Positions 1 to 6,600 of a DNA stretch of 6,907 nucleotides are shown here, piece by piece. The notes beneath the pieces are model-generated. The model searched no databases and was not told the DNA's origin. It saw only the letters and a program-made list of their open reading frames with translations. The translations under genes and the position numbers were made by a program. Source of the stretch: an uncultured Clostridia bacterium (GTDB taxonomy: Bacteria > Bacillota_A > Clostridia > TANB77 > CAG-508); NCBI GenBank assembly GCA_947628335.1, contig CANQZT010000079.1:1-6907 (forward strand), in the 5' to 3' direction. How positions within the stretch are numbered: the stretch's first letter is position 1; the number at the start of each line of letters is the position of its first letter.

Positions 1-467
1 CCTATACGATAAATAGGACATACCCCTATAATTCAAATGGGACATACCCTATGTCCCAAAAAGGACAATATAATAATATAAATAATAATATTATAAATAA
101 AGAAAAGATAGATGGATTATTTAATTATATTATAGAGAAAAAAGAAGTTCCAAAAGAATTTGAAAAAGTAGAATATAATGAAATAATCGTAGCATTAAAA
201 AAATATCAAATGCTATATACAAAAGAAATTATAGAAATTATGTCAGTAGAAAATGCAACTAGAATAAAAGAAATAATTTATGTTATTGCTTTAATTGTAA
301 AAAACAAATTATTTTATTTAACTAATAAAGTGAGTAGAGATAAACTGATACAAGTTTATAATGATTGTAAGAATAGACAGAATGAAAATATGAATACAGA
401 AAATAAAATTGAAAATTTTATTAACTATTTTTATAAGTGTATAGAAAATGAATTATTGAAGGAATAA
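1..467 (+). CDS. 3' end of a probable replication-initiator (RepA/DUF6017-type) protein, cut by the left edge
   Basis: The frame is open from the first complete codon at position 3, so the gene starts outside the window. The ATG at 51 is a poor start: it has no Shine-Dalgarno and sits inside a hairpin arm. The visible 154 residues begin with an eight-residue repeat (NRTYPYNS, NGTYPMSQ, KGQYNNIN), then an Asn-rich linker, then about 110 mostly helical, charged residues (for example YNEIIVALKKYQ and ENATRIKEIIYVIALIV). A repeat of the NRTYP/NGTYP kind followed by an Asn-rich stretch and a helical C-terminal domain is how I remember RepA-like initiators with a DUF6017 tail on conjugative elements of gut Clostridia. 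This is a family-level impression, because the DNA-binding N-terminal domain is not visible. The protein would act in the cytoplasm at the element's origin. Its stop codon lies in the loop of a terminator, so it ends its own transcription unit. Confidence 0.6.
   Translation, partial: YTINRTYPYNSNGTYPMSQKGQYNNINNNIINKEKIDGLFNYIIEKKEVPKEFEKVEYNEIIVALKKYQMLYTKEIIEIMSVENATRIKEIIYVIALIVKNKLFYLTNKVSRDKLIQVYNDCKNRQNENMNTENKIENFINYFYKCIENELLKE
12..83 (+). repeat. Three codon-phased 24-bp repeats (third degenerate) inside the initiator-like gene
   Basis: Units lie at 12-35, 36-59 and 60-83. The first two share AAT-RGG-ACA-TAC-CCY at their 5' ends (13 of 15 bases identical, including GGACATACCC at 16-25 and 40-49). 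The third keeps only GGACA at 63-67. The period is eight codons, giving NRTYPYNS / NGTYPMSQ / KGQYNNIN. More units may lie to the left of the window. Iterons inside the initiator gene are known for RepA_N plasmids, so an origin role is possible but not shown. Confidence 0.55.
39..57. repeat. Perfect 8-bp inverted repeat with 3-nt loop
   Basis: GGGACATA (39-46) and TATGTCCC (50-57) are exact reverse complements around a CCC loop. The hairpin lies inside the coding sequence and inside the second 24-bp repeat. It has no T-tract, so it is not a Rho-independent terminator. It could be a protein-binding dyad or a cruciform at an origin; no function is demonstrated. Confidence 0.6.
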
Positions 468-479
468 CCTTCTTTTTTT
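458..479 (+). terminator. Rho-independent terminator overlapping the stop codon of the initiator-like gene
   Basis: GAAGG (458-462) pairs with CCTTC (468-472) around an AATAA loop and is followed by seven T residues (473-479). The TAA stop codon (465-467) lies within the loop. The stem is only five base pairs but GC-containing and directly followed by the T-tract, which is a strong form in such AT-rich DNA. It separates the upstream gene from the sortase/adhesin block. Confidence 0.65.
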
Positions 480-520
480 ATGCTTAAAAAATAGGTAAAT
501 ATAAAATTTAATATATATAA

Positions 521-549
521 GGGAGGTGTTAGTTATGCCGTATCCATAA
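521..549 (+). other. Strong Shine-Dalgarno plus four-codon minigene (Met-Pro-Tyr-Pro-stop)
   Basis: GGGAGGTG at 521-528 is a near-perfect anti-16S match, with an ATG at 535 spaced six bases away. The reading frame is ATG CCG TAT CCA TAA, ending at 549. It lies between the terminator at 458-479 and the first gene of the next block (ATG 595), so it sits in that block's leader. It could be a regulatory leader peptide or the remnant of a lost gene start. The surrounding AT-rich leader (480-520) must hold the block's promoter, but I cannot place convincing -35 and -10 boxes there. Confidence 0.35.
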
Positions 550-594
550 AAATTATAAAAAATAAAATATTATTAGGAAAGGAGATTTTTTTCA

Positions 595-918
595 ATGAAA
601 ATTTATAAAGTAGAGTACAGAAATATTTATTTGAAAGCTGGTGAAGATGAAGTAATTACAACTGTTTTTTTAGATAAAACTTTAGCTTTAAAATATTATG
701 AAAAAGAAAAAGAAATTATAAAAAAACAAGAAGAAGAACTAGAAATGGAAAATTATAGAATTGATGAAACGGATACTTTATATGAAAGATATTTAAGTGG
801 ACGTTCTAATGAAGATAGTATTTCTATTTGTATAGAAGAAGATGAAACTTATGATGAAAAAATGTTGCAAGAATTGCAAAAAACACAGAATGAAAATGAA
901 AAAGATTATCAAATTTAA
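595..918 (+). CDS. Small acidic cytoplasmic protein, function unknown
   Basis: The product is 107 residues, with no signal peptide or membrane segment. The start is supported by AAAGGAG at 578-584, ten bases before the ATG. Residues 1-27 look like two beta-strands joined by an acidic turn (IYKVEYRNIYL, GEDEVITTVFLD). A strongly charged helix follows (about 30-52, ALKYYEKEKEIIKKQEEE), then a short strand (YRIDETDT) and an acidic tail rich in Glu, Asp and Gln. This strand-strand-helix-strand order, with a 'VFLDKTLALKYYEK' step, resembles small phage and mobile-element proteins of the DUF7336 kind ('gvF.s.ekAe.y.'). That is a resemblance in layout only and I do not recognise the gene. It is the first full gene after the leader with the minigene and probably shares a transcript with the downstream genes. 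It is read in all three bases' worth of normal AT-rich codons, with no sign of disruption. Confidence 0.7.
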   Translation: MKIYKVEYRNIYLKAGEDEVITTVFLDKTLALKYYEKEKEIIKKQEEELEMENYRIDETDTLYERYLSGRSNEDSISICIEEDETYDEKMLQELQKTQNENEKDYQI

Positions 919-968
919 AAATCATAATAAATAATTGTTAAAAACAAAATATTGGAGGACAAAATAAA

Positions 969-1349
969 ATGGAAAACAAACAAAGAAAAACGATTAAATT
1001 TGAAGGAGAAGAGATTTTTATAGAAGTTTCGCAATATGATGTTAATGATAGAATAGCACTTTTAGCATATACAAATAAAGAACCATATTCAGATATAACA
1101 ATAAATTTACCAGAAATAAATATAGAAAATGATGAAGGATTTATTGCTCCTATTGCTAAAGATTGTGGAATTGAAGAAAAATTAATCAAAGAAAAAATTA
1201 TTAAAAAAATAAATAAAACAATTATGTGTAATATGGAAAAATATGATTTGGTAAAATTTGATTTAGAAGAATTAAGAAAATACGATTCAAAAGGAATCAA
1301 AAAATTTAATTTAATGTTGAAAGAAAAGGAATATAATTATGAAATGTAG
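969..1349 (+). CDS. DUF4313-like conjugative-element protein
   Basis: The product is 126 residues and predicted cytoplasmic. GGAGG at 954-958, ten bases from the ATG, supports the start. The N-terminal half matches my memory of the DUF4313 layout: an initial 'kTIkFEGEEIFIEV' strand pair, a 'YDVNDRIALLAY' segment, then 'EPYSDITINLPE' (residues about 38-49), corresponding to the family's 'GePyatlTvNLp' core, followed by a 'GFI' step and a helical stretch. The family's usual asparagine-rich motif after the core is not obvious here, so it is a divergent member at best. DUF4313 proteins have no settled function and occur mainly on conjugative and mobilisable elements. The last 11 bases overlap the start of the sortase gene, which suggests translational coupling. 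Confidence 0.65.
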   Translation: MENKQRKTIKFEGEEIFIEVSQYDVNDRIALLAYTNKEPYSDITINLPEINIENDEGFIAPIAKDCGIEEKLIKEKIIKKINKTIMCNMEKYDLVKFDLEELRKYDSKGIKKFNLMLKEKEYNYEM

Positions 1350-2061
1350 AAAATTTATAATAATTTTTACTATATTGATTTTTATAATAACTTTTTCAAT
1401 ATCTTGTTATATAATTTTAAAAGATTTAAAAGAACTAAATGAAAATAATAAGTCTATAGAAAATTTAATTGAAAAAACTATTGTAGTAAATGAAAAAACA
1501 AAAGAAAAAGAAATTGATTGGGATTATCAAAAATTGATTAATGAAGATATAATAGCTTGGATTGATATTGAAGGTACAAATATTAATTATCCAATCTTGA
1601 AAGATGAAGATACTTATTATTTGAATCATTCATTTGATAAAAAGTATAATTCTAATGGTTCTATATTTACAACAGATCTAGCACCATTTGAAGATAACGA
1701 AACTATTGTATATGGGCATAATATGAGAAATAATAGCATGTTTTCAAATTTAGAAAATTACTTAAACGAAGATTTTTTATATTCTCATATAAAATTTAAG
1801 ATATATACTCCCAAATGCAATTTTGAGGCAGTAATTTTTAGTGTATATTCTATAGATTTTGAAAATGAAATGAATAATATAAAATTATTGAATTTTAATG
1901 AAAGAGTAAATTATTATAGAAATGCTAGTAAATATAAAATTGATAATAGTAATAATAGTGAAAAAATAATAAAATTATCAACTTGTTCATATATAAATGC
2001 CAAAACACGACCTACAACTAAGAGATGTTATGTAATTGCTAATTTATATGAAATAAAATAA
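1339..2061 (+). CDS. srtB: Class B sortase
   Basis: This is a membrane-anchored cysteine transpeptidase of 240 residues, the usual length for class B sortases. It should cleave a C-terminal sorting signal on a secreted protein and link it to the cell wall or to another surface subunit. One N-terminal membrane helix spans residues about 6-27, followed by a charged, probably extracytoplasmic helix (28-60). The catalytic domain starts near W74 ('DIIAWIDIEGTNINYPIL'). The active-site triad is visible: H127 in YGHNM, C216 in LSTCSY, and an arginine, most likely R229 in KRCYVIA, with R224 the alternative. The spacing C216 to R229 (13 residues) is longer than the eight to ten of classical SrtB but fits my memory of clostridial forms ending 'T..RYYIVA.L'. 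The start is supported by AAAAGGA at 1324-1330 and overlaps the upstream gene by 11 bases. The Cna-B adhesin downstream is the obvious substrate candidate. Confidence 0.93.
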   Translation: MKCRKFIIIFTILIFIITFSISCYIILKDLKELNENNKSIENLIEKTIVVNEKTKEKEIDWDYQKLINEDIIAWIDIEGTNINYPILKDEDTYYLNHSFDKKYNSNGSIFTTDLAPFEDNETIVYGHNMRNNSMFSNLENYLNEDFLYSHIKFKIYTPKCNFEAVIFSVYSIDFENEMNNIKLLNFNERVNYYRNASKYKIDNSNNSEKIIKLSTCSYINAKTRPTTKRCYVIANLYEIK

Positions 2062-2075
2062 TTTAAAAAAATGGG

Positions 2076-2104
2076 CTGACAAATATAAAAATATACGCTA
2101 TACT
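2076..2104 (+). promoter_or_regulatory. Near-consensus sigma-A promoter candidate abutting a Shine-Dalgarno
   Basis: CTGACA (2076-2081, five of six matches to TTGACA) and TATACT (2099-2104, five of six matches to TATAAT) are separated by exactly 17 bases. The -10 box ends one base before GGAGGT (2105-2110). Transcription would therefore start near 2111, after the Shine-Dalgarno and about four bases before the ATG at 2115. If active, it would give a nearly leaderless transcript for that gene or mainly serve the genes from 2311 on. It may also be chance in AT-rich DNA. Confidence 0.35.
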
Positions 2105-2114
2105 GGAGGTAGAA

Positions 2115-2318
2115 ATGATAAGAAAGATACAGAAAAAGTTGGAACAACTAATGGTAAGCAGAACAAAAATTACAGATGAACAATTAAAATTGCAAGAAAA
2201 ATTAAATAATATAGATACTGAAATTAAAAACTATACTTTATTGAAAAAAGAATATGAAAAATTAGAAAAAAAGTTCAATAATTTTTTAAATATAAAAGAG
2301 GATACAAGACATGAATGA
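2115..2318 (+). CDS. Small coiled-coil protein, DUF4315-like
   Basis: The product is 67 residues, predicted cytoplasmic and almost entirely helical. Lys, Glu, Leu and Ile recur in heptad-like order from residue 3 to about 58, so a coiled coil is expected. The N-terminal pattern 'I..I.KKLEQL...R.KI.DEQLKLQEKLNNID' resembles DUF4315 (short proteins with 'KI.K...EI.K.R.KI...Q.KLKELE'), which on Tn1549-like conjugative elements is often encoded just after srtB. Here it also follows srtB, which supports the assignment. DUF4315 has no established function. GGAGGT at 2105-2110 lies four bases before the ATG. The last eight bases overlap the next gene's start, so the two are probably translated in a coupled way. 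The usual DUF4366 partner is not recognisable downstream; a different membrane protein stands in its place. Confidence 0.6.
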   Translation: MIRKIQKKLEQLMVSRTKITDEQLKLQEKLNNIDTEIKNYTLLKKEYEKLEKKFNNFLNIKEDTRHE

Positions 2319-2817
2319 AGAAGATAAAAAATTAATATATAATTATTTATCTTATACTAAAAAAAGAAATTTTTTAATTCTAATTTTTATAGTTATAGTT
2401 GTAATTATTATATGTTTGTATAATTATTCTAATTCTAAAATTTCTTTTAATAAAGTAGAAAATACTAATTTGAAAGATGAAAATAATATTTCAAAAAATG
2501 AGGAAGAATTAGTCAAAAACGAAACAAATATAATTAATGAAGCTAAAATTATAGAAAACAAAGTTGTAGAAAATAAAGTAATAGAGCAAGTTTCAGAAGA
2601 AATTAATAAAAAGGATGAAGTACAAGATAAAAAAGAAAGTAGCGAAATAAAAGAAAAGCCTGTTAATAAAGATTTTTTGTTTAGTGATGGATATACAATG
2701 GAAAATGTAACAGAAGTTGCATTGGATTATTTGAAATCTCAAAATTATAGTGGAGAATGTATCCCTATACAAGATGAAGATGGAGTATATTTAGGAATGA
2801 GGGTCGTATTTTATTAA
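2311..2817 (+). CDS. Single-pass membrane protein with long acidic linker and small C-terminal domain
   Basis: The product is 168 residues. A polar N-terminal tail (1-20, ending KKR) precedes one membrane helix (about 21-39, FLILIFIVIVVIIICLYNY). The positive residues before the helix and the absence of a cleavage site suggest an N-in, C-out anchor. Residues 40-118 are a low-complexity spacer of Asn, Lys, Glu and Val with short repeats (IENKVVENKVIEQ). DNA at 2554-2568 and 2569-2583 is a diverged 15-bp tandem repeat coding for ENKVV/ENKVI. The last 50 residues (119-168) look folded: a GYT step, a helix (VTEVALDYLKSQ) and two strands around DEDGVYLG. The family is not recognised. The layout, and perhaps the C-terminal domain, match the next gene. 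AAAGAGGA at 2295-2302 supports the start, which overlaps the upstream stop. A role as an extracytoplasmic accessory to sortase or adhesin is inference from position only. Confidence 0.75.
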   Translation: MNEEDKKLIYNYLSYTKKRNFLILIFIVIVVIIICLYNYSNSKISFNKVENTNLKDENNISKNEEELVKNETNIINEAKIIENKVVENKVIEQVSEEINKKDEVQDKKESSEIKEKPVNKDFLFSDGYTMENVTEVALDYLKSQNYSGECIPIQDEDGVYLGMRVVFY

Positions 2818-2841
2818 ATCATAAAAATATATAGTGATATT

Positions 2842-2846
2842 GGAGG
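2842..2846 (+). promoter_or_regulatory. Ribosome binding site that decides the start of the 2856 gene
   Basis: GGAGG at 2842-2846 is nine bases from the ATG at 2856 but only three from the in-frame TTG at 2850. The spacing and the codon both favour 2856, making the protein two residues shorter than a TTG-start call. An 11-bp string ATAAAAATATA lies just upstream (2821-2831) and also precedes the binding site of the 2115 gene (2085-2095). Confidence 0.65.
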
Positions 2847-2855
2847 AATTTGTCT

Positions 2856-3410
2856 ATGAAAAAGAAAGTTTTAATTTTATTTTTTATTTTATTAATGGTT
2901 TCAATAATGATAGTTTCATTTAGTATTTTAATAAAGAATAAGAGGATAGAAGAAAAAAGAGCAATAAATAATTCTTTTGCAAATAAAGAAAGAATGAATA
3001 CTATTGCTTATGATAATACACAAAAGGAAAATTTAATAGTAACTAATGAAGAAAATAAAATTGAAATCCAAAATAATATATCAGAACAACAAGTACAATT
3101 AAACTCTAATAGTGAAAGTAACGATATAATGGAGGGTAAAGTTGCTATTTCACAGATTGATTCAGTAGAACAAAAAAATAATGTTGGAGAAAGTAATATT
3201 GAAATAAATCAACCACAAGAAGATATTTCAAGAGAATTAACAGAGCAACAAGTTCAGCAACAAAATCAAGTTCAAATTGAAACACCAGTTGAAAATAGTC
3301 CTCAACCTCAGCCACAGCAAGAAAATTTATCAGAACAATCCAAAATGTGTATAGATGGTGGAAATATACATATTTTAGGTGATGGCGAAAATGAGCATCG
3401 GTTATTATGA
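2856..3410 (+). CDS. Membrane-anchored Gln/Asn-rich protein, frameshifted before its C-terminal domain
   Basis: The product as read is 184 residues. Lysines 2-4 precede a single membrane helix (about 5-26, VLILFFILLMVSIMIVSFSILI). After it come roughly 130 residues of unstructured-looking Gln, Asn, Glu and Ser, with a Pro/Gln stretch (NSPQPQPQQE) and then a CIDGG segment. The frame ends abruptly in EHRLL at a TGA (3408-3410). From 3379 the +1 frame is open and continues with SIGYYDTWDEAF and a Cys-containing domain to 3528. This matches the C-terminal placement of a folded domain in the preceding gene, so the natural product was probably about 220 residues ending at 3528. Removing one base in the GAAAAT run (3387-3392) would join the frames. 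The cause could be a sequencing error, a recent mutation or, less likely, programmed shifting. The family is not recognised; it is probably displayed outside the membrane beside the sortase. Confidence 0.72.
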   Translation: MKKKVLILFFILLMVSIMIVSFSILIKNKRIEEKRAINNSFANKERMNTIAYDNTQKENLIVTNEENKIEIQNNISEQQVQLNSNSESNDIMEGKVAISQIDSVEQKNNVGESNIEINQPQEDISRELTEQQVQQQNQVQIETPVENSPQPQPQQENLSEQSKMCIDGGNIHILGDGENEHRLL

Positions 3411-3528
3411 TACTTGGGATGAAGCTTTTAATGCTTGTAAGAGTTATATGGGAAATTTAGAAAGTGGACATTATAAAGTAGATCAATGTATGTGTGGAAA
3501 ATATTATTTTTGGGTACAAAAAGATTAA
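3382..3528 (+). pseudogene. Detached C-terminal domain of the preceding membrane protein (other frame)
   Basis: This frame is open from 3379 (after a TAG at 3376-3378) to a TAA at 3526-3528. ATGs at 3382 and 3391 exist, but neither has a properly spaced Shine-Dalgarno, so independent translation is doubtful. The 40-odd residues are well composed and non-repetitive: GYYDTWDEAFNACKSYM (aromatic turn plus helix), then GHYKVDQCMCGKYYFWVQ (strands with a C-x-C pair). Such composition is unlike random AT-rich read-through. The order of features, GY then helix then acidic or Cys turn then Tyr-rich strand, can be aligned by eye with the last 45 residues of the 2311-2817 product. I read it as the missing end of the 2856 gene. 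If it is translated from 3382 it would be a 48-residue protein. Confidence 0.55.
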
Positions 3529-3537
3529 AAAATAAAT

Positions 3538-3600
3538 ATGAAAAAGGAGCTGAAAGGCTCTTTTTTAATTTGGAAAAAAAGTGAGGAAAATAAAAAATGA
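3538..3600 (+). other. 20-codon leader ORF spanning the hairpin and overlapping the adhesin start (ATGA)
   Basis: ATG at 3538 opens a frame of 20 codons (MKKELKGSFLI... ending NKK) that stops at TGA 3598-3600. This stop overlaps the adhesin ATG (3597-3599) in the coupling arrangement ATGA. It starts ten bases after, and in the same frame as, the stop at 3526-3528. It has no Shine-Dalgarno of its own, so it would depend on re-initiation. Ribosomes on it would cover the hairpin at 3541-3566. It may be chance; the evidence is position only. Confidence 0.25.
3541..3566 (+). terminator. Terminator-like hairpin between the membrane-protein genes and the adhesin
   Basis: AAAAAGGAGC (3541-3550) can pair with GCTCTTTTTT (3557-3566) around a TGAAAG loop. 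Nine pairs are Watson-Crick and one is G-U. The core is short (GAGC/GCTC), and the descending arm is itself the T-tract. It would end transcripts of the upstream block or act as an attenuator before the adhesin. Only 30 bases separate it from the adhesin ATG, and I see no clear promoter there, so some read-through seems needed. Confidence 0.55.
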
Positions 3601-6600
3601 AAAGAAAAGTTAGTAAAATTATAGCAATTATTATGCTAGTTATAATAGTATTAAATTCATTACCAATAAAAGTATTTGCAGAATATATAACTGATATGAA
3701 TAAAAATGCTTTTTTTGGTGTAATTGAAAATAGTTTTAATTATTATAAACACGAAATGCACTATTGTATATATGATGGAGCAGAATATATGTTATTTTGT
3801 AGTGAATCTAATAAACCTTCTGTAGTAAATAAAGAATATGCGTATGGAAGTGAGTTTTGGGTTGAATATAAGGCTAATCGTGAACAATATTCTAAAATAG
3901 CAGAAATGATTTATTTCGGATATACAATGACCTATGGAACTGGAATAGCAAGATCATTAGAAGCTCAAAAGGCAGCAGCTTGCACACAACAATATGTTTG
4001 GGAATATATACATAATAATATTGATGGAAGTAGAAAGGTTCCAACAAGAGATTCTTGGAATCCAAGTTTAATGTCAAGTTCAATTTATGCAACTTGGCTT
4101 TCTCAAACAGAAGGCTATTACAATCAATATCATAATACAAATGTATCATTTGCAGGCTCTACAAATACTGTAAAATCTGGAGAAAGTATTACTTTAAATG
4201 ATACAAATAATGTGCTTTCAAGTTATGATAATTTTAATACGACAGTAAGTGGAGTAACTTTTTCACATGTAAAAGGTAGTAATGATTTAGCAGTTTCAGC
4301 TTCTGATGATGCTACTGGAACAGTAAATTTTAGTTCAAGCGAACAAAATATTTTTCAATTATTACCAAATGGAGCAACTTATGATAGAAATACAATGTCA
4401 TCTTTTTTATATTTTCAATTTAATTCTGGTGCAATTCAAAATTTAATGTTTTCAAATTATGTTGATCCATCTTTCTTTAATGTAATAATTAATGTTGAAG
4501 AAAACAAAGGAGATTTAAAAGTAAAGAAAGTTAATAATTTAGGAAATCCAGTTGCTAATTGTAAATTTGAAGTGTATAGTAATCCAGAATGTACAGATAA
4601 AGTTTCTTCTGGAACATCAGATACAAATGGAGAAGTTTTGTTCCCAAAGTTAAAAGCAAATAATACTTACTATGTAAAAGAAGTTTCAGTTCCAAAAGGT
4701 TACTTAATTGATAATTCTATAAAAAGTGTTGAAATTGTTGCAAAACAAGTTGCGACAATAGAATTTAAAAACAACGAGCCTACAGGGGAAATATATGTAT
4801 ATAAGGTCAATAATAATGGAGATAAAGTAGGAGGAGCAAAATTTAAAATTGTTGCTGACGAAGATATTTATAATGTTGCAGGAACAAAAAAATATTATTC
4901 AAAAGGTGATGAAGTTAGTACAATAATAACTGAAAATGGAACAGGATTAGCAAAAAAGGATAATCTTCCATTAGGACATTATTCAGTTTATGAAATAGAA
5001 GTGCCAGATGGATATTTATTAAATGAAACTGTTTATCAAGCAAATTTAGAATATCAAAATGATGTTACTCCTATTGTAAAAATAGAAGTTGAAGATGTAG
5101 TTGATGATGAGCCAACAGGTAAATTAACTATTGTAAAAACTGATAAAGATACTGGAAATGAGAACAGAGTTGATGGCACAAGTCATCACGGTGATGCACA
5201 GATAAAAGGTGCAATTTATACTTTATATGCTAAAGAAGATATTTATAATGTAGCAAAAACAGTAAAATATTTTTCTAAAGATGATGAAATTGCAACATTT
5301 ACTTTTAATGAATATGGCGTTGCTAGTATAGAACTTGCAAATAGTGATACTGTAGCAGAATTGAGTATTAACGGTGTTGAACTTAAAGGATTGCCAATGG
5401 GCAAATATTACGCAAAAGAAACAACTGTACCAGTAGGATATACACAAGATACAAAAATATATGACTATGTTTTTTCATATAAAGATGATAAAACAAAAGA
5501 GATTAGTATTGATGGTGTAGTTACAAATATAGTTGATAAGGCTCCTTTTGAAGTTATAAAGGTAACAACAAATGATAATACAACAGCTGAAACAGTGGCA
5601 GATGCAGAATTTACAGCAATTTTAACTAAATATGTTGAGTATTATGGAAGCTTTGATGAGGCATTAAAACACTTGGATGAATTTGCCGAAGATGAATATG
5701 ATATTTTTAGAACTAATGAAAAAGGACATGGTACTTCAAAAAGACTAGCTTATGGTGAATATACTGTAAACGAAACTTATACACCATCACCAGAAATTGA
5801 AACTGTAGAAGAATTTTATGTTACAATTGATGAAGATAGTGTAACTCCTCCTAAAGAGTTTGTTGAAAATGATTTACCATTTGAGGCATATTTAAAATTA
5901 GAGAAAAAAGACAAAAAAACTGGAAAATCAGTAACTTATTCAAATACAACATTTTCTCTTTATAAATTGAATGAGATAAATAATCAGTGGGAAAAAGTAC
6001 AATGCAAAGTCAAAGATGAATATTTTGATTCATGGACAACTAATAAAAATGGTGTTGCAAAAACAGAAACAAAGCTTGAGGCTGGAAAGTATAAACTAAC
6101 TGAAATAAAAGTTCCAAAGGGATTTTTAGAGTTAGATGAAGAGATAGTATTTGAAGTCAATAATAGAAATAAAACTTTAGATTATGATAAAGACTATGAT
6201 GCTTGGATTACAGTAACAGCAGAAAATGAACAACCTACTGGAACTTTAATTGTTGATAAAAGTATAGCATTAAGAGAAAATGTAGATACTTCTATCGTTG
6301 ATATAAGCGATTTATCAGGAATTGAATTTAAACTTACTGCAAAAGAAGATATAATTGACTATGCTGACGGAAATTTAATTTATAAAAAAGGTCAAGAAGT
6401 TAAAGTGTTTAATGTAGATAAAGAAGGAAATTATACATTAGATAACTTACCTATGGGAAGTTATGAATTAGAAGAAACAAAAACATTAAATGGTTTAGTA
6501 TTAAATAAAGAAAAATATGAAGTTAAATTTACGCAAACAGATTTAATTACAAAAGTTTATGAAGAAACAAAAGATATTAAAAATGATACAACATTTGTAG

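Noticed and set aside
51..467. A complete 138-residue gene starting at ATG 51
   Set aside because: The frame is open back to position 3, no Shine-Dalgarno precedes 51, and the protein repeat NRTYP/NGTYP continues across that ATG.
929..953. Imperfect hairpin (AATTGTT / AACAAAAT) before the DUF4313-like gene
   Set aside because: The stem is A/T-only with mismatches and no T-tract, as expected by chance in this composition.
938..1300. 120-codon minus-strand frame opposite the DUF4313-like gene
   Set aside because: It is antisense to a well-supported gene with its own ribosome binding site. Its Phe/Ser/Ile-rich composition is typical of the complement of AT-rich coding DNA.
2850..2858. TTG at 2850 as the start of the second membrane protein
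   Set aside because: It is only three bases from GGAGG, whereas the ATG at 2856 is at the normal nine-base spacing.
3400..3415. Programmed frameshift at the TTA TTA TGA stop
   Set aside because: It is not a known slippery site, and a shift there would lose the GYY residues that look like the natural start of the C-terminal domain. An indel slightly upstream explains the data better.
3892..4149. Minus-strand frame inside the adhesin gene
   Set aside because: It lies opposite the thioester domain and shows the Tyr/Leu/Phe bias of a shadow frame.
5223..5447. Minus-strand Cys/Phe-rich frame inside the adhesin gene
   Set aside because: It is a shadow of the Cna-B repeats; the cysteines come from complemented GCA and ACA codons.
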